A program made the translations under genes and the position numbers. This document shows, one piece after another, positions 16,273-24,550 of a stretch of DNA of 42,562 nt (the stretch's first letter is position 1; every line of letters starts with the position of its first letter). The stretch spans positions 1-42,562 of the forward strand of contig NZ_JABMCQ010000015.1 of NCBI RefSeq assembly GCF_013179575.1, written 5' to 3'. The DNA is from Sphingobacterium shayense. GTDB taxonomy: Bacteria > Bacteroidota > Bacteroidia > Sphingobacteriales > Sphingobacteriaceae. The notes below the pieces were generated by a model. It saw nothing but the letters and a program-made list of their open reading frames with translations. It did no database searches and was not told the DNA's origin.

Positions 16273-16586
16273 CTATTCCCGCTGCTCTTTTATCCTTGAC
16301 AGATATAAGTGTTGTAAACCAAGGCTGTCTTCGATTAAAGACATCATACCCTCATATCTCATAAATTCGCCCTCAATTTCGGACGTTTTGATCGCTTTAG
16401 AAATTAAGAGTTCCAGTAAAGCTTTTTGTTTGAGCTCTTAGTTCAACCTCAAGAGAAGCCCATTCACCAAGCCCAGTTCGTGTGCAAACGAAATCAAAAT
16501 TTCTTGTAACCTATCCACACGAAGTAAGTGAATTTAGGGCAGTTTTTATCTTTCCAAACAAAGCTGATGCGCCGATTAGAAAGCAT
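16273..16586 (-). pseudogene. Degraded Fic-family gene, N-terminal DUF4172-like part only
   Basis: Reading the minus strand from the ATG at 16586 gives MLSNRRISFVWKDKNCPKFTY, matching the W..KDWPNFTY opening of Fic proteins with a DUF4172 N-terminus. After a frameshift it continues as VDRLQEILISFAHELGL then VNGLLLRLN, a TAA stop, ELKQKALLELLISKAIKTS, and EIEGEFMRYEGMMSLIED then SLGL. TSEIEG fits the inhibitory (S/T)xxxE(G/N) motif of Fic proteins. The reading ends at TAG (16273-16275). The catalytic HPFxxGNGR motif and the rest of the Fic core are absent. This is therefore a non-functional remnant with at least one frameshift, one internal stop and a 3' deletion. Confidence 0.75.
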
Positions 16587-16645
16587 AATTGGCTCAATTA
16601 ATTGGACTATTGAGGTTACGCTGAGATATAAGCGGGAAAAGAAAA

Positions 16646-16676
16646 GGCGGTTCTTTATTTTTTATAAAGAACCGCC
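16646..16676 (-). terminator. Rho-independent terminator of the DUF4374 gene
   Basis: Perfect 13-base arms GGCGGTTCTTTAT (16646-16658) and ATAAAGAACCGCC (16664-16676) enclose a 5-base loop. On the minus strand the stem is followed by TTTTCTTTT, a good release tract for the gene ending at 16729. Confidence 0.85.
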
Positions 16677-16681
16677 GTGAG

Positions 16682-16716
16682 AATGTTCAGCTAAGCAATT
16701 GCATAAGCTGAACATT
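16682..16716 (-). terminator. Second hairpin between the DUF4374 stop codon and its terminator
   Basis: Perfect 11-base arms AATGTTCAGCT (16682-16692) and AGCTGAACATT (16706-16716) lie between the stop codon and the main terminator. GCAATTGC is palindromic within the loop. There is no T-run after it, so it may serve as an RNA 3'-end stabiliser or an auxiliary terminator. Confidence 0.5.
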
Positions 16717-16728
16717 GATAAAGCGAGA

Positions 16729-17988
16729 TTAGCCCGCGTTTACCTTATAGAAACCAGAAACCGTTCCGCCCGCAGTTACATTAAATAGCGGTGTTGCTGC
16801 GATTCCATCGAGCCCGTAGTAGCCATTGGTCAAGCCGTCTTTGGTGTTAACGCGTAAAAGAATTTTATCATCAATTTCGATTACACTAAATGCAGCACCC
16901 GGATTTTTTATCGAGGGTACGCCGGTTATTTGTGTTTTTTCTTTACTTGCGATATCAAACTGGTAGAAGTCCCAAACGTCTTCAGAATCCAAATTTCCGT
17001 TGGGGCCTTCTGTTAAGATGGCGTTTGGAACGACTGTAATTATTTTCCCTCCTTTAGCAAACACGGATACAAATTTCCCTCCTGAGAAGATATCGTCCAT
17101 ATTCAAGCTCCATTCTGGGTCGATATCATTCTCGTCTGCTTTGATCCGGACGATTTTCGATTTGCCACCAGTCGATGTTTTACCCTGGGTCACAATATAA
17201 AGATCTCCATTGTCATCGGTGTCGTACATGTTGTTATCGTTGATATGTGCAATTGATCCTGTGTCTTCTATTTTAATTGTTTTTTCGTATTGGAGAGTCT
17301 CAATGTCGATCACGGCGATATACACATCTTGGAAATAGTCATCCCAAATTCCTTTTTGCGCACCGTCAGTCTTCGCGTAGGTGATATTAGCATATAGCTT
17401 TCCGTTCTTTACAGCGAGGAATTTTTGTCCTATAGACTTATAAAGAATAGCCTGATCATCTACTCCACGCTCGTTGATTGCATCTTCCAACTTGATTTCA
17501 CCTGTTCGGGCCATAGTCGCTGGGTCAAACGTTTGGATGTCTAATGGATTCGCTCCATCGAAATAAAATCCCTGCGTTTCACTTGCAATCACAAAGTTTC
17601 CTGATCCGCTAGTAGTTTGTTCGGTCTTAATGAAGCCCGCCGGTGATATTTTTCCTTCAGCATCCACTACCAGTTCTTCTATCCCCAGCTCGGCTGCAGT
17701 AGTGTTGAACATTTTGAATAATCTGTTATCATGCGGACGCCAGCCACCGAAGCCAAGCCCCTGTAGGCTCCCGGTAGCGTTGTTTACAATTTCTCCTGAC
17801 GGAAACTCACTAAACGCTGTCGCATAACCGGGCTTATCCGCGGATGTTTCGGTAGTAGTAATTAGAATATATTTGTCTGAGACTTCTGGATCCGGATTAA
17901 TAGGATTTACGGGATTGTTGTTTTCTACGCAGCTAGTAAAAATTCCAGTAGCTAGTAAGAGTGTTGCAGTTAATTTGTTTACGTTCAT
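16729..17988 (-). CDS. DUF4374-family lipoprotein (XusB-like)
   Basis: The product has 419 residues with a lipoprotein signal (GIFTSC, Cys20) and a Pro/Asn-rich linker (NNNPVNPINPDPE) before a repeated-strand body that reads as a beta-propeller. DUF4374 proteins are surface lipoproteins usually encoded beside TonB-dependent receptors. From memory, the Bacteroides xenosiderophore-binding protein XusB is of this type, which would suggest siderophore or iron scavenging. No receptor or PepSY partner is adjacent, and the gene has its own terminators, so it appears monocistronic. The family call is firm; the role is inferred. Confidence 0.75.
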   Translation of the reverse strand: MNVNKLTATLLLATGIFTSCVENNNPVNPINPDPEVSDKYILITTTETSADKPGYATAFSEFPSGEIVNNATGSLQGLGFGGWRPHDNRLFKMFNTTAAELGIEELVVDAEGKISPAGFIKTEQTTSGSGNFVIASETQGFYFDGANPLDIQTFDPATMARTGEIKLEDAINERGVDDQAILYKSIGQKFLAVKNGKLYANITYAKTDGAQKGIWDDYFQDVYIAVIDIETLQYEKTIKIEDTGSIAHINDNNMYDTDDNGDLYIVTQGKTSTGGKSKIVRIKADENDIDPEWSLNMDDIFSGGKFVSVFAKGGKIITVVPNAILTEGPNGNLDSEDVWDFYQFDIASKEKTQITGVPSIKNPGAAFSVIEIDDKILLRVNTKDGLTNGYYGLDGIAATPLFNVTAGGTVSGFYKVNAG

Positions 17989-18379
17989 ATTGTTATGTGT
18001 CTTTTTTTTTAAAAGGCCTTAGCAGAATTTTAAAACGAAATCCTATGATGTATTGAGTTCAAGCTAATGGTCATCATTCGTTTTTCTTCTGTACCCGTCA
18101 AAATAATTTTTCTAAGAATGGCGGGCGTCTTCGAATACCGATAAATTTATGAAATTTATATTAATTTGACCGTTTAAAGCAAATACATTGCCAATCCAGA
18201 CTATTTAAACGTAAAGGCGGCTCAATATAACCAAACTAAATAAGATTTATCATTGAGGCATCGGCGGCGATAATGACCGATTGCGCTAATATACGTTAAA
18301 GAATTAAGGAGGTAAACGCTTTGTTATCGTTCTAGGGTATATGAATGCTAATATTTTCTTATTTTAGCCTGCAACAGGC
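17989..18379. other. Intergenic region between divergent DUF4374 and recG genes
   Basis: This 391-bp AT-rich region should hold both promoters, but I found no convincing TAnnTTTG element. An inverted repeat CGTTTAAA (18171-18178) / TTTAAACG (18204-18211) sits in the middle. GCCTG-CAA-CAGGC at 18367-18379 forms a small hairpin directly against the recG ATG. No coding remnant is apparent. Confidence 0.4.
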
Positions 18380-20485
18380 ATGGCTGAATTATCCGTAATT
18401 ACACCGATAGAATACCTTAAGGGCATTGGCCCCCAAAAGGGTGATGTGCTCAAAAAAGAGCTACAGTTATTCACTATTGGCGATTTATTGCAATATTACC
18501 CTTTCCGTTACATCGACCGAACTGAATTTCATAAAATTAGGAACGTGGACGCCAACATGATTGGCGCCCAGGTGGTAGGTCGATTAGTTGGGTTGCAGGA
18601 GAAAGGTGAAAAAAGGGGGAAGCGACTCGTTGGGCAGTTTCGGGATGAAACGGGGAGCATTGAGCTCGTCTGGTTTCAAAGTATAAGTTGGCTTAAGAAG
18701 AGTCTTCAGGTGGGCGCTGTTTATGTGATGTACGGAAAACCGTCCGAGTTTAATGGTCAAATATCGGTTACCCACCCAGAAATGGAACTTTTTAATTCTG
18801 GCGAGCAGAAAATCGGGAACCAGACTATGCAGCCTGTGTATTCTTCGACTGAAAAGCTCAAGAAATTTAATTTGGACACCAAAGGCATTCAGAAGTTGCA
18901 GCAGTTTGCGCTGGAATTGCTTTATCGGACCTTAGAAGATATCCTTCCCGAAGACATCATTGTTAGCCATAAACTTATCAGTTATCAGAAAGCTTTGTTG
19001 TCCATTCATTTTCCGCAAAATGTGGAGGATTTAAATGCGGCAATTCGGAGGCTTAAGTTTGAAGAACTTTTTTTTATTCAACTCAGGCTCCTTCGCAACA
19101 AACAGTTAAATACCCAGAAGTATAAAGGACATCTGTTTACGAAAGTTGGTGAAAAGTTTAATACTTTTTTTAATGAACGGCTGCCCTTTCCTCTTACTGG
19201 TGCCCAGAAGCGCGTGGTGAAAGAAATCAGACTTGACACGAATACCGGCGCACAGATGAACAGATTGGTTCAAGGAGATGTAGGATCGGGAAAGACTGTG
19301 GTTGCCCTATTGAGTATGTTACTGGCTATCGATAATGGTTATCAGGCATGTATGATGGCACCGACGGAGATTTTAGCGCAACAGCATTATGCTGGTCTTT
19401 CCGCATTATTAGGGGATGGAATCTGTAGCGTGCGTTTGCTTACTGGATCCACCCCAATTAAACAGCGGCGTATTATTCACCAGGAGCTTGAAGAGGGAAA
19501 GCTCGACATCTTGATCGGAACCCATGCGCTAATTGAAGATAAAGTGAAGTTTAAGAATATAGGCTTTGTAGTTATCGACGAGCAACATCGCTTTGGCGTC
19601 GAACAGCGGGCAAAGTTATGGCGAAAAAATGTAATTCCTCCACATATGCTTGTCATGACAGCGACCCCTATTCCTCGAACCTTGGCGATGACGATGTATG
19701 GCGACCTTGATATTTCTGTTATTGATGAGCTCCCCGCTGGGCGTAAGCCCATCAAAACGGTTCATTTTTTTGAAAACCAACGGCTGCGCGTCTTCGGATT
19801 CATGCGTGATGAGATTGCCAAAGGCAGGCAGGTTTATGTGGTTTTTCCTCTAATTAAGGAAAGTGAAAAACTCGATCTTCTTTATTTAGAGGCGGGACTT
19901 GAAAATTTACAACGGGAGTTTCCACTACCGACCTTTAAGATTAGTATTGTGCACGGAAAGATGACCGTGAAAGAGAAGGATTTCGAGATGCAGCGCTTTG
20001 TCAAGGGAGAAACCCAGATTATGGTTGCGACGACTGTTATTGAAGTAGGCGTGAATGTTCCGAATGCTTCGGTAATGGTGATCGAAAATTCGGAACGTTT
20101 TGGTCTTTCCCAACTTCACCAGTTGCGTGGCAGGGTAGGCCGTGGCGCGGAACAATCGTTTTGTGTGCTGATGTCCGGAAATAAACTTTCTAAAGAAGGG
20201 AGGACACGACTTGAAACAATGGTGCGGACTTCGGATGGCTTTGAGATTGCCGAAGTGGATCTGCAGCTTCGGGGTCCTGGAGACCTTTCAGGCACCCAAC
20301 AGTCGGGTGTATTAGAGATGAAGATTGCGAACCTAGCTACGGATCAAGCTCTTTTGAATGAGGCGCGCAACAGAGTAATTGCAATTTTTAAAGAAGACCC
20401 AAATTTAAGCCTTCCAAAAAATCAAAAGCTAGCCATTTACCTTAATCAAAGGAGTCCTGGAATATCGTGGGATAAGATTTCCTAA
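18380..20485 (+). CDS. recG: ATP-dependent DNA helicase RecG
   Basis: This 701-residue protein matches the usual RecG length and layout. It has an N-terminal GIGP helix-hairpin element (15-18) and an OB-fold wedge domain (about 60-140). Walker A is GDVGSGKT (299-306) and the DEAD-type box is DEQH (400-403). The second helicase lobe includes ERFGLSQLHQLRGRVGRG, and the C-terminal tail GPGDLSGTQQSG is characteristic of RecG. It remodels stalled forks and Holliday junctions. It is a single gene flanked by divergent and convergent neighbours. A tiny hairpin abuts the ATG in place of a Shine-Dalgarno sequence. Confidence 0.97.
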   Translation: MAELSVITPIEYLKGIGPQKGDVLKKELQLFTIGDLLQYYPFRYIDRTEFHKIRNVDANMIGAQVVGRLVGLQEKGEKRGKRLVGQFRDETGSIELVWFQSISWLKKSLQVGAVYVMYGKPSEFNGQISVTHPEMELFNSGEQKIGNQTMQPVYSSTEKLKKFNLDTKGIQKLQQFALELLYRTLEDILPEDIIVSHKLISYQKALLSIHFPQNVEDLNAAIRRLKFEELFFIQLRLLRNKQLNTQKYKGHLFTKVGEKFNTFFNERLPFPLTGAQKRVVKEIRLDTNTGAQMNRLVQGDVGSGKTVVALLSMLLAIDNGYQACMMAPTEILAQQHYAGLSALLGDGICSVRLLTGSTPIKQRRIIHQELEEGKLDILIGTHALIEDKVKFKNIGFVVIDEQHRFGVEQRAKLWRKNVIPPHMLVMTATPIPRTLAMTMYGDLDISVIDELPAGRKPIKTVHFFENQRLRVFGFMRDEIAKGRQVYVVFPLIKESEKLDLLYLEAGLENLQREFPLPTFKISIVHGKMTVKEKDFEMQRFVKGETQIMVATTVIEVGVNVPNASVMVIENSERFGLSQLHQLRGRVGRGAEQSFCVLMSGNKLSKEGRTRLETMVRTSDGFEIAEVDLQLRGPGDLSGTQQSGVLEMKIANLATDQALLNEARNRVIAIFKEDPNLSLPKNQKLAIYLNQRSPGISWDKIS

Positions 20486-20919
20486 TACAAGACGTCTGAT
20501 AATAAGTCTGTTATCTATTCCGTACTTATCGTAACTTAGACAGCCGTTAAAATAATGATTCTTTTAATTGATGATGATCCGGGGTTCTAGAATCGACCCT
20601 GATCAGAAAACGAGCAGATCTTTTATCAGTTTTACCGCAACTAGGGCTAAGCTTACGGGTGCAGATATATCTATGTTCTATCTTTCATATTTTACCAGAT
20701 GCTTGATGTTAAGGACTACTGTCTAGACTGCAACACATCGAAGCTGGAATATAATCAACTAAAATAAAAGTTTCATGTATATCGTAAACTCTATATATAG
20801 GTTGTTATTACTTGTCCTTTTGTCAACCATAACTATTTAAATCGTGTTTTTCAACCGACGGTTATCGCATGTAAAAGTTAATGGCCTTCGGGGTCCCGTT
20901 GCAAAGCGTTCCCAAACGA
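20486..20919. other. Intergenic region after recG
   Basis: Apart from the response-regulator-like fragment, this region is AT-rich with no recognisable gene. I saw no strong terminator directly after recG. Confidence 0.4.
20555..20706 (+). pseudogene. Possible response-regulator N-terminal remnant
   Basis: ATG at 20555 begins MILLIDDDPGF and then meets TAG (20588-20590). MILLIDDD is the classic first strand and acidic pocket of a receiver domain. A neighbouring frame continues from 20593 as STLIRKRADLLSVLPQLGL and ends at 20706. The fragment is short and the second part is not diagnostic, so chance resemblance is possible. Confidence 0.25.
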
Positions 20920-20958
20920 TTCTGCCTCGAGAGTATATAAAAATACGTCGAGGCAGAA
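20920..20958 (-). terminator. Terminator hairpin of hflX
   Basis: Perfect 11-base arms TTCTGCCTCGA (20920-20930) and TCGAGGCAGAA (20948-20958) enclose a loop with a second small stem GTAT/ATAC. It lies 35 bases past the hflX stop on the minus strand. No long T-run follows. Confidence 0.6.
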
Positions 20959-20992
20959 ATTGTCTAATTTCTATAAAAAGAGAGTGAGTTTT

Positions 20993-22183
20993 CTAGTACA
21001 GAAGGTTATTGTAAGGATAACGTTTCATATGCAAGTTTTTTACGATTTCGTAAAGCTTTTCTCGGAACTCTTCCACATTCACTTTGTCTGTTGCAGAGAT
21101 GAAAATTGCAGGGTCAGAATTTTTAGCCATCCAAGAATTTTTGAAATCTTCGAGTGTCACTTTAATTTCTTCCCCGTTCTCATCTTCGTCTACGGGCGGT
21201 TTGTAAGCATCTATTTTATTGAACACGGTCACGATAGGCTTGTCGAGTGCGTCTAGATCTTTTAGCGTTTCGTTGACAGCCTGAATATGGTCTTCAAAGT
21301 TCGGGTGCGATATATCGACAACGTGAATAAGAATATCCGCTTCTCGAACTTCGTCTAATGTTGATTTAAAACATTCAACTAAATGGTGAGGTAGTTTGCG
21401 GATGAATCCAACAGTGTCAGACATTAGAAACGGGAGGTTGTCGATGACAACTTTACGTACAGTTGTATCAAGTGTCGCAAAAAGTTTGTTTTCGATCAGT
21501 ACATCAGATTTCGAAATCAGATTCATGATCGTTGACTTTCCGACATTGGTATAGCCTACAAGGGCTGTACGGATGAGTTCACCCCGATTTTTCCGCTGCG
21601 TTTCATTTTGTTTGTCGATTTGCTTCAAACGTTCTTTAAATACAGAAATCTTGTTTAAGATCATCCGCCTATCGGATTCTATCTGGCTTTCCCCAGGTCC
21701 ACGCATCCCGATCCCTCCTCGTTGACGTTCAAGGTGGGTCCACATGCGTGTGAGTCGAGGAAGTAAATACTGCAATTGTGCGAGTTCTACTTGTGTTTTC
21801 GCTTGAGCGGTTTTTGCATGCCGAGCGAAAATATCGAGAATGAGATTCGAACGATCGAGAATCTTCACCTGGAACTCTTTTTCTATGTTCCGAAGTTGCG
21901 AAGGGGAGAGTTCATCGTCAAATACAACAATGTCTATTTCTTCGGCAATGATGTATTGTTTGATTTCTTCCATCTTACCACTACCAATAAAGGTTGCGCG
22001 GTCTGGATACGCTAGCTTCTGCGTGAAGATTCCTTTGGTTATTCCTCCCGCGGTCTCCACGAGAAATTCCAGTTCTTCTAAGTATTCGCGTGCTTTAGCT
22101 TCAGTGTTATCTGGGGTTATTACTGAAACTAGTACCGCTGTTTCAGGTTTTACCGCTGTATCGTATATTTTAGTTACTGCCAT
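20993..22183 (-). CDS. hflX: Ribosome-associated GTPase HflX
   Basis: This 396-residue protein has the HflX N-terminal domain (VVFDDELSPSQLRNIE) and the signature RGGIGMRGPGESQIESDRR (155-173). The G domain shows G1 GYTNVGKS (210-217), G3 DTVG (256-259) and G4 NKID (322-325). HflX splits stalled or stress-inactivated ribosomes. Length and motifs are normal. It stands alone, with a terminator downstream and a TACCTTTG -7-like box upstream (22221-22228, minus strand). Confidence 0.96.
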   Translation of the reverse strand: MAVTKIYDTAVKPETAVLVSVITPDNTEAKAREYLEELEFLVETAGGITKGIFTQKLAYPDRATFIGSGKMEEIKQYIIAEEIDIVVFDDELSPSQLRNIEKEFQVKILDRSNLILDIFARHAKTAQAKTQVELAQLQYLLPRLTRMWTHLERQRGGIGMRGPGESQIESDRRMILNKISVFKERLKQIDKQNETQRKNRGELIRTALVGYTNVGKSTIMNLISKSDVLIENKLFATLDTTVRKVVIDNLPFLMSDTVGFIRKLPHHLVECFKSTLDEVREADILIHVVDISHPNFEDHIQAVNETLKDLDALDKPIVTVFNKIDAYKPPVDEDENGEEIKVTLEDFKNSWMAKNSDPAIFISATDKVNVEEFREKLYEIVKNLHMKRYPYNNLLY

Positions 22184-22205
22184 GTATTATCTTGATGCTG
22201 TTCTA

Positions 22206-22250
22206 TAGCGAACAGTAAAACAAAGGTAATTGTTTTTTAGCGAACGGTAA
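22206..22250 (-). promoter_or_regulatory. hflX promoter region with direct repeats
   Basis: TACCTTTG (minus strand, 22221-22228) matches TAnnTTTG, 38 bases before the hflX ATG. TAGCGAAC(A/G)GTAA occurs twice (22206-22218 and 22238-22250) with a period of 32 bases, bracketing the -7 box. I see no good -33 TTG. Confidence 0.4.
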
Positions 22251-22457
22251 TTATCTCTATGGAAAATGGAATGAACTATTGCGTTACGACATATTTACAT
22301 AACACAGTGTTATCAAAATCGTATAGCAATTTCATGCAATTTGAAAGTTAAACTTTCAGATTACACAGTTTTTTGAATATACCAGCTTGGGATCCAAGAC
22401 CATTATCTTTCGATATTCTTACACCATAAGACTGGCGTTAAAAGTTACATCCTTCTA
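22251..22457. other. Intergenic region with two palindromes
   Basis: ATAACAC-A-GTGTTAT (22299-22313) and TGAAAGTT-A-AACTTTCA (22342-22358) are perfect palindromes, 43-45 bases apart centre to centre. They lie upstream of hflX and downstream of the decayed fragment. They are possible operators; no gene is visible here. Confidence 0.35.
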
Positions 22458-22616
22458 CTAAGGAAATAGATACGCTCCGTCTCGTACGCAACGGACATTT
22501 CTGAAATCGGTTTCAATATCCTTTGATCCGAGCATCGATACATCAATTACCGCCTTATCCACATTATCTCCAATACTCGCTTTATAATAGTAAGCTCCTG
22601 TTAGCGAGGTAGCGGT
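22458..22616 (-). pseudogene. C-terminal remnant of a surface lipoprotein-like gene
   Basis: On the minus strand a 52-residue frame bounded by stops reads ATSLTGAYYYKASIGDNV, then DKAVIDVSMLGSKDI, then ETDFRNVRCVRDGAYLFP. The ending (F)R.VRC(V/I)RD is typical of the C-termini of Bacteroidota fimbrillin-like and DUF1566/FISUMP-type proteins. No start, signal peptide or N-terminal domain is present, so I read it as the tail of a deleted gene. Family assignment rests on the short motif only. Confidence 0.4.
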
Positions 22617-22635
22617 TTACTTTTGCCACAAACAA

Positions 22636-22666
22636 AAAATCGGATAGCCTTGGGTTATCCGATTTT
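22636..22666 (-). terminator. Terminator of the SDR-Crp operon
   Basis: AAAATCGGATA (22636-22646) and TATCCGATTTT (22656-22666) form 11-base arms, extended inward by GCC/GGT pairing with a wobble. It lies 20 bases past the Crp-like gene's stop at 22686. The A-rich plus strand before it gives a T-rich tract on the minus strand. Confidence 0.75.
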
Positions 22667-22685
22667 AAAGTTTTTTACTTGAAAT

Positions 22686-23258
22686 TTACTTATTGATATT
22701 TTTCCTGATTCTGCTTAAGGAGGTGGCGGTAATCCCTAAGTAAGAAGCGATATAAGTAAGCGGTATCCTATTTGCTAAATTGGGGAAGTTTTTCAAGAAA
22801 TCTAAATATCGGGTTTTAGCATCCGTATTCAATTTTGGCTGCACCAAGTTAACTTTATCAAGCAGGGTTTTTATGGTAATTTTTTGGATGATTTTGTCCC
22901 ACTCAATAATAGTGGTGGACAACTCTTTGAAACGCTCATACGAGAATGCAATTAGCACGCAATCTGAAACCGCCCGTATGTAGATCATAGAAGTGATTTT
23001 GCTGTTGAAACTTTCTAGGTCCACAACAAAGTGGTTTTCATCTACAAAATGATGCACGATTTCTTCGCCCTTGTTATTATAGTAACAAATCATCAAAACG
23101 CCTTCCTGCACAAAGGCAATTTGGCGGGCAACTTTTCCGGCTTCTGAAAAATATTCGCCTTTCGGCAAATTTTTTTCTTCCGCTTTGACTTTAACCAAAT
23201 TAATTTGATTTTGATTCAATTGCCCGAATTGTAACAAATAGTTAATCAGTTCCTCCAT
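22686..23258 (-). CDS. Crp/Fnr-family transcriptional regulator
   Basis: This 190-residue protein has an N-terminal cyclic-nucleotide-binding-type beta roll (about 20-110) and a C-terminal helix-turn-helix (RIPLTYIASYLGITATSLSRIR, about 163-184). This is the short Crp-like type common in Bacteroidota. I see no iron-sulfur cysteine cluster. Its start lies six bases after the stop of the SDR gene, so the two are very likely co-transcribed and it may control its own operon. Confidence 0.9.
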   Translation of the reverse strand: MEELINYLLQFGQLNQNQINLVKVKAEEKNLPKGEYFSEAGKVARQIAFVQEGVLMICYYNNKGEEIVHHFVDENHFVVDLESFNSKITSMIYIRAVSDCVLIAFSYERFKELSTTIIEWDKIIQKITIKTLLDKVNLVQPKLNTDAKTRYLDFLKNFPNLANRIPLTYIASYLGITATSLSRIRKNINK

Positions 23259-23264
23259 AATCCC

Positions 23265-24068
23265 TTATTCAAAAAAAAGCCTTTTCGTATCAGCCATTAC
23301 AGATTCCAAGCCTTCTTTCTTTAAGCGTTCGCATTTCTGTATAGCGTCATTCCCTGCAAAGTAATATAATTGTTTGTTATCATCGGTCACGGCCCCGTAA
23401 ACAACTTTTGCGATGTCTTCTGGCTTATCAGCAACAGAATCTACATCGGACATTAACTTGCCCATATAATTATTGAAATCTGTCTGATAGTCCGGTTCAA
23501 AAGCCATATCGGCATTACCTAAGAAGGATGTTTGCATGGAACTGGGCACGATTGTCTTAATAGAAACGCCAACTTTCTCCAGTTCAAAACTCATGCTTGC
23601 CGTCCACATTTCCAAAGCAGCCTTGGTTGCGGCATAAACAGCTATAAAAGGCTCAGGAATATAAGCAGCGATAGAACTCGTAGAAATAATAATTCCATCT
23701 TTTCTTTTCTTGAAATAAGGAAGAAATGCTTTGGTGACGAGAATTGTTCCTAAAAAATTCGTGTTTATCTGTCGTTGGATCTGTTCGGTAGATGTAGCTT
23801 CAAGGTCGCCGCCTAGCGCATACCCGGCATTGTTATACAATACGTCCACCGAACTTATCTGTTCAGCTTTTGCAGCAATATCTCTGATTTGACTTGCGTT
23901 ACAGATGTCCAATTGCAAAAGGTGTACATTTGGCAATTGAGAAAGTTCCGTTTCTTTTTCTGGATTTCGCAGCGTGGCAATGACGGTCCATCCTTTTGCT
24001 GCAAATAATTTTGCAGTTGCTTTTCCTAATCCTGAAGAAGCTCCCGTAATAAAAATTGTCTTGCTCAT
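23265..24068 (-). CDS. SDR-family oxidoreductase
   Basis: I start at the ATG at 24068 (MSKTIF, 267 residues), which puts the nucleotide motif at the normal place. The frame extends upstream to an ATG at 24128, but the extra 20 residues do not look like an SDR N-terminus, and that ATG lies inside a small hairpin (24121-24136). Motifs are TGASSGLG (8-15), NNAG (79-82), Ser131/132 and Tyr145-x3-Lys149, so it should be an active classical SDR using NAD(P). The substrate is unknown. It forms an operon with the Crp-like regulator. Confidence 0.9.
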   Translation of the reverse strand: MSKTIFITGASSGLGKATAKLFAAKGWTVIATLRNPEKETELSQLPNVHLLQLDICNASQIRDIAAKAEQISSVDVLYNNAGYALGGDLEATSTEQIQRQINTNFLGTILVTKAFLPYFKKRKDGIIISTSSIAAYIPEPFIAVYAATKAALEMWTASMSFELEKVGVSIKTIVPSSMQTSFLGNADMAFEPDYQTDFNNYMGKLMSDVDSVADKPEDIAKVVYGAVTDDNKQLYYFAGNDAIQKCERLKKEGLESVMADTKRLFFE

Positions 24069-24550
24069 TTTTTCGTCTTTAATTTCTTCTACAAAGGTCA
24101 AACCTTTAAAATCTCCAGGACTTGCCATTTGGCAAGAAGTATTTTAGCGAATAAAGTCAGTGAAATCCCGCTTTTGAATGGTAATGTCCTCCACGGTCTG
24201 CTTCTGTTTTCGAGCAGACTGAATTTATCAAGTCTCTTTTATTGAGGATAGGAGATATTGTCGCCGATGACTTTGTAAGGTGGTATTACGCGGTTTATTT
24301 TTGCCTTTAAAAAAAGAACACCTTTTGGACTATCTGATTTTTCTAAATCTATTGTTTTAGTTTATTTAAACATGATTTAATTAGGTTAATCTAATTTTTT
24401 TAAGCACTTTCCACTCTCCTCTATCTTTCTGTTCAATCAACCCGCTTTCATTGCAAGTAAAACTTGATAGAAACCTTTTTGGTTTATTTGTTCAAATATT
24501 TCGTCTTCCCTAAATAATGTAATATGTATTGAAGTTCGAGTTTGGATAAA
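24069..24550. other. Intergenic region, 482 bp
   Basis: It contains the SDR leader with hairpin CTTGCC-ATTT-GGCAAG at 24121-24136. The part next to the hydroxyacid dehydrogenase stop has several short open stretches on the minus strand in different frames, including EDEIFEQINQKGFYQVLLAM and CNESGLIEQKDRGEWKVL. These may be a decayed small gene but are too short to assign. Confidence 0.3.

Noticed and set aside
16004..16364. Two plus-strand open frames in the SusC upstream region
   Set aside because: Neither shows a domain, and the second runs antisense to the Fic remnant, which explains its openness better.
16120..18290. 13-base repeat CGATTGCGCTAAT at 16120-16132 and 18278-18290
   Set aside because: Several identical 13-mers are expected by chance in 42 kb, and the two sites have no shared context.
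24390..24550. Short minus-strand stretches resembling a broken small gene
   Set aside because: Three frames would be needed within 150 bases and none contains a recognisable motif, so chance cannot be excluded.
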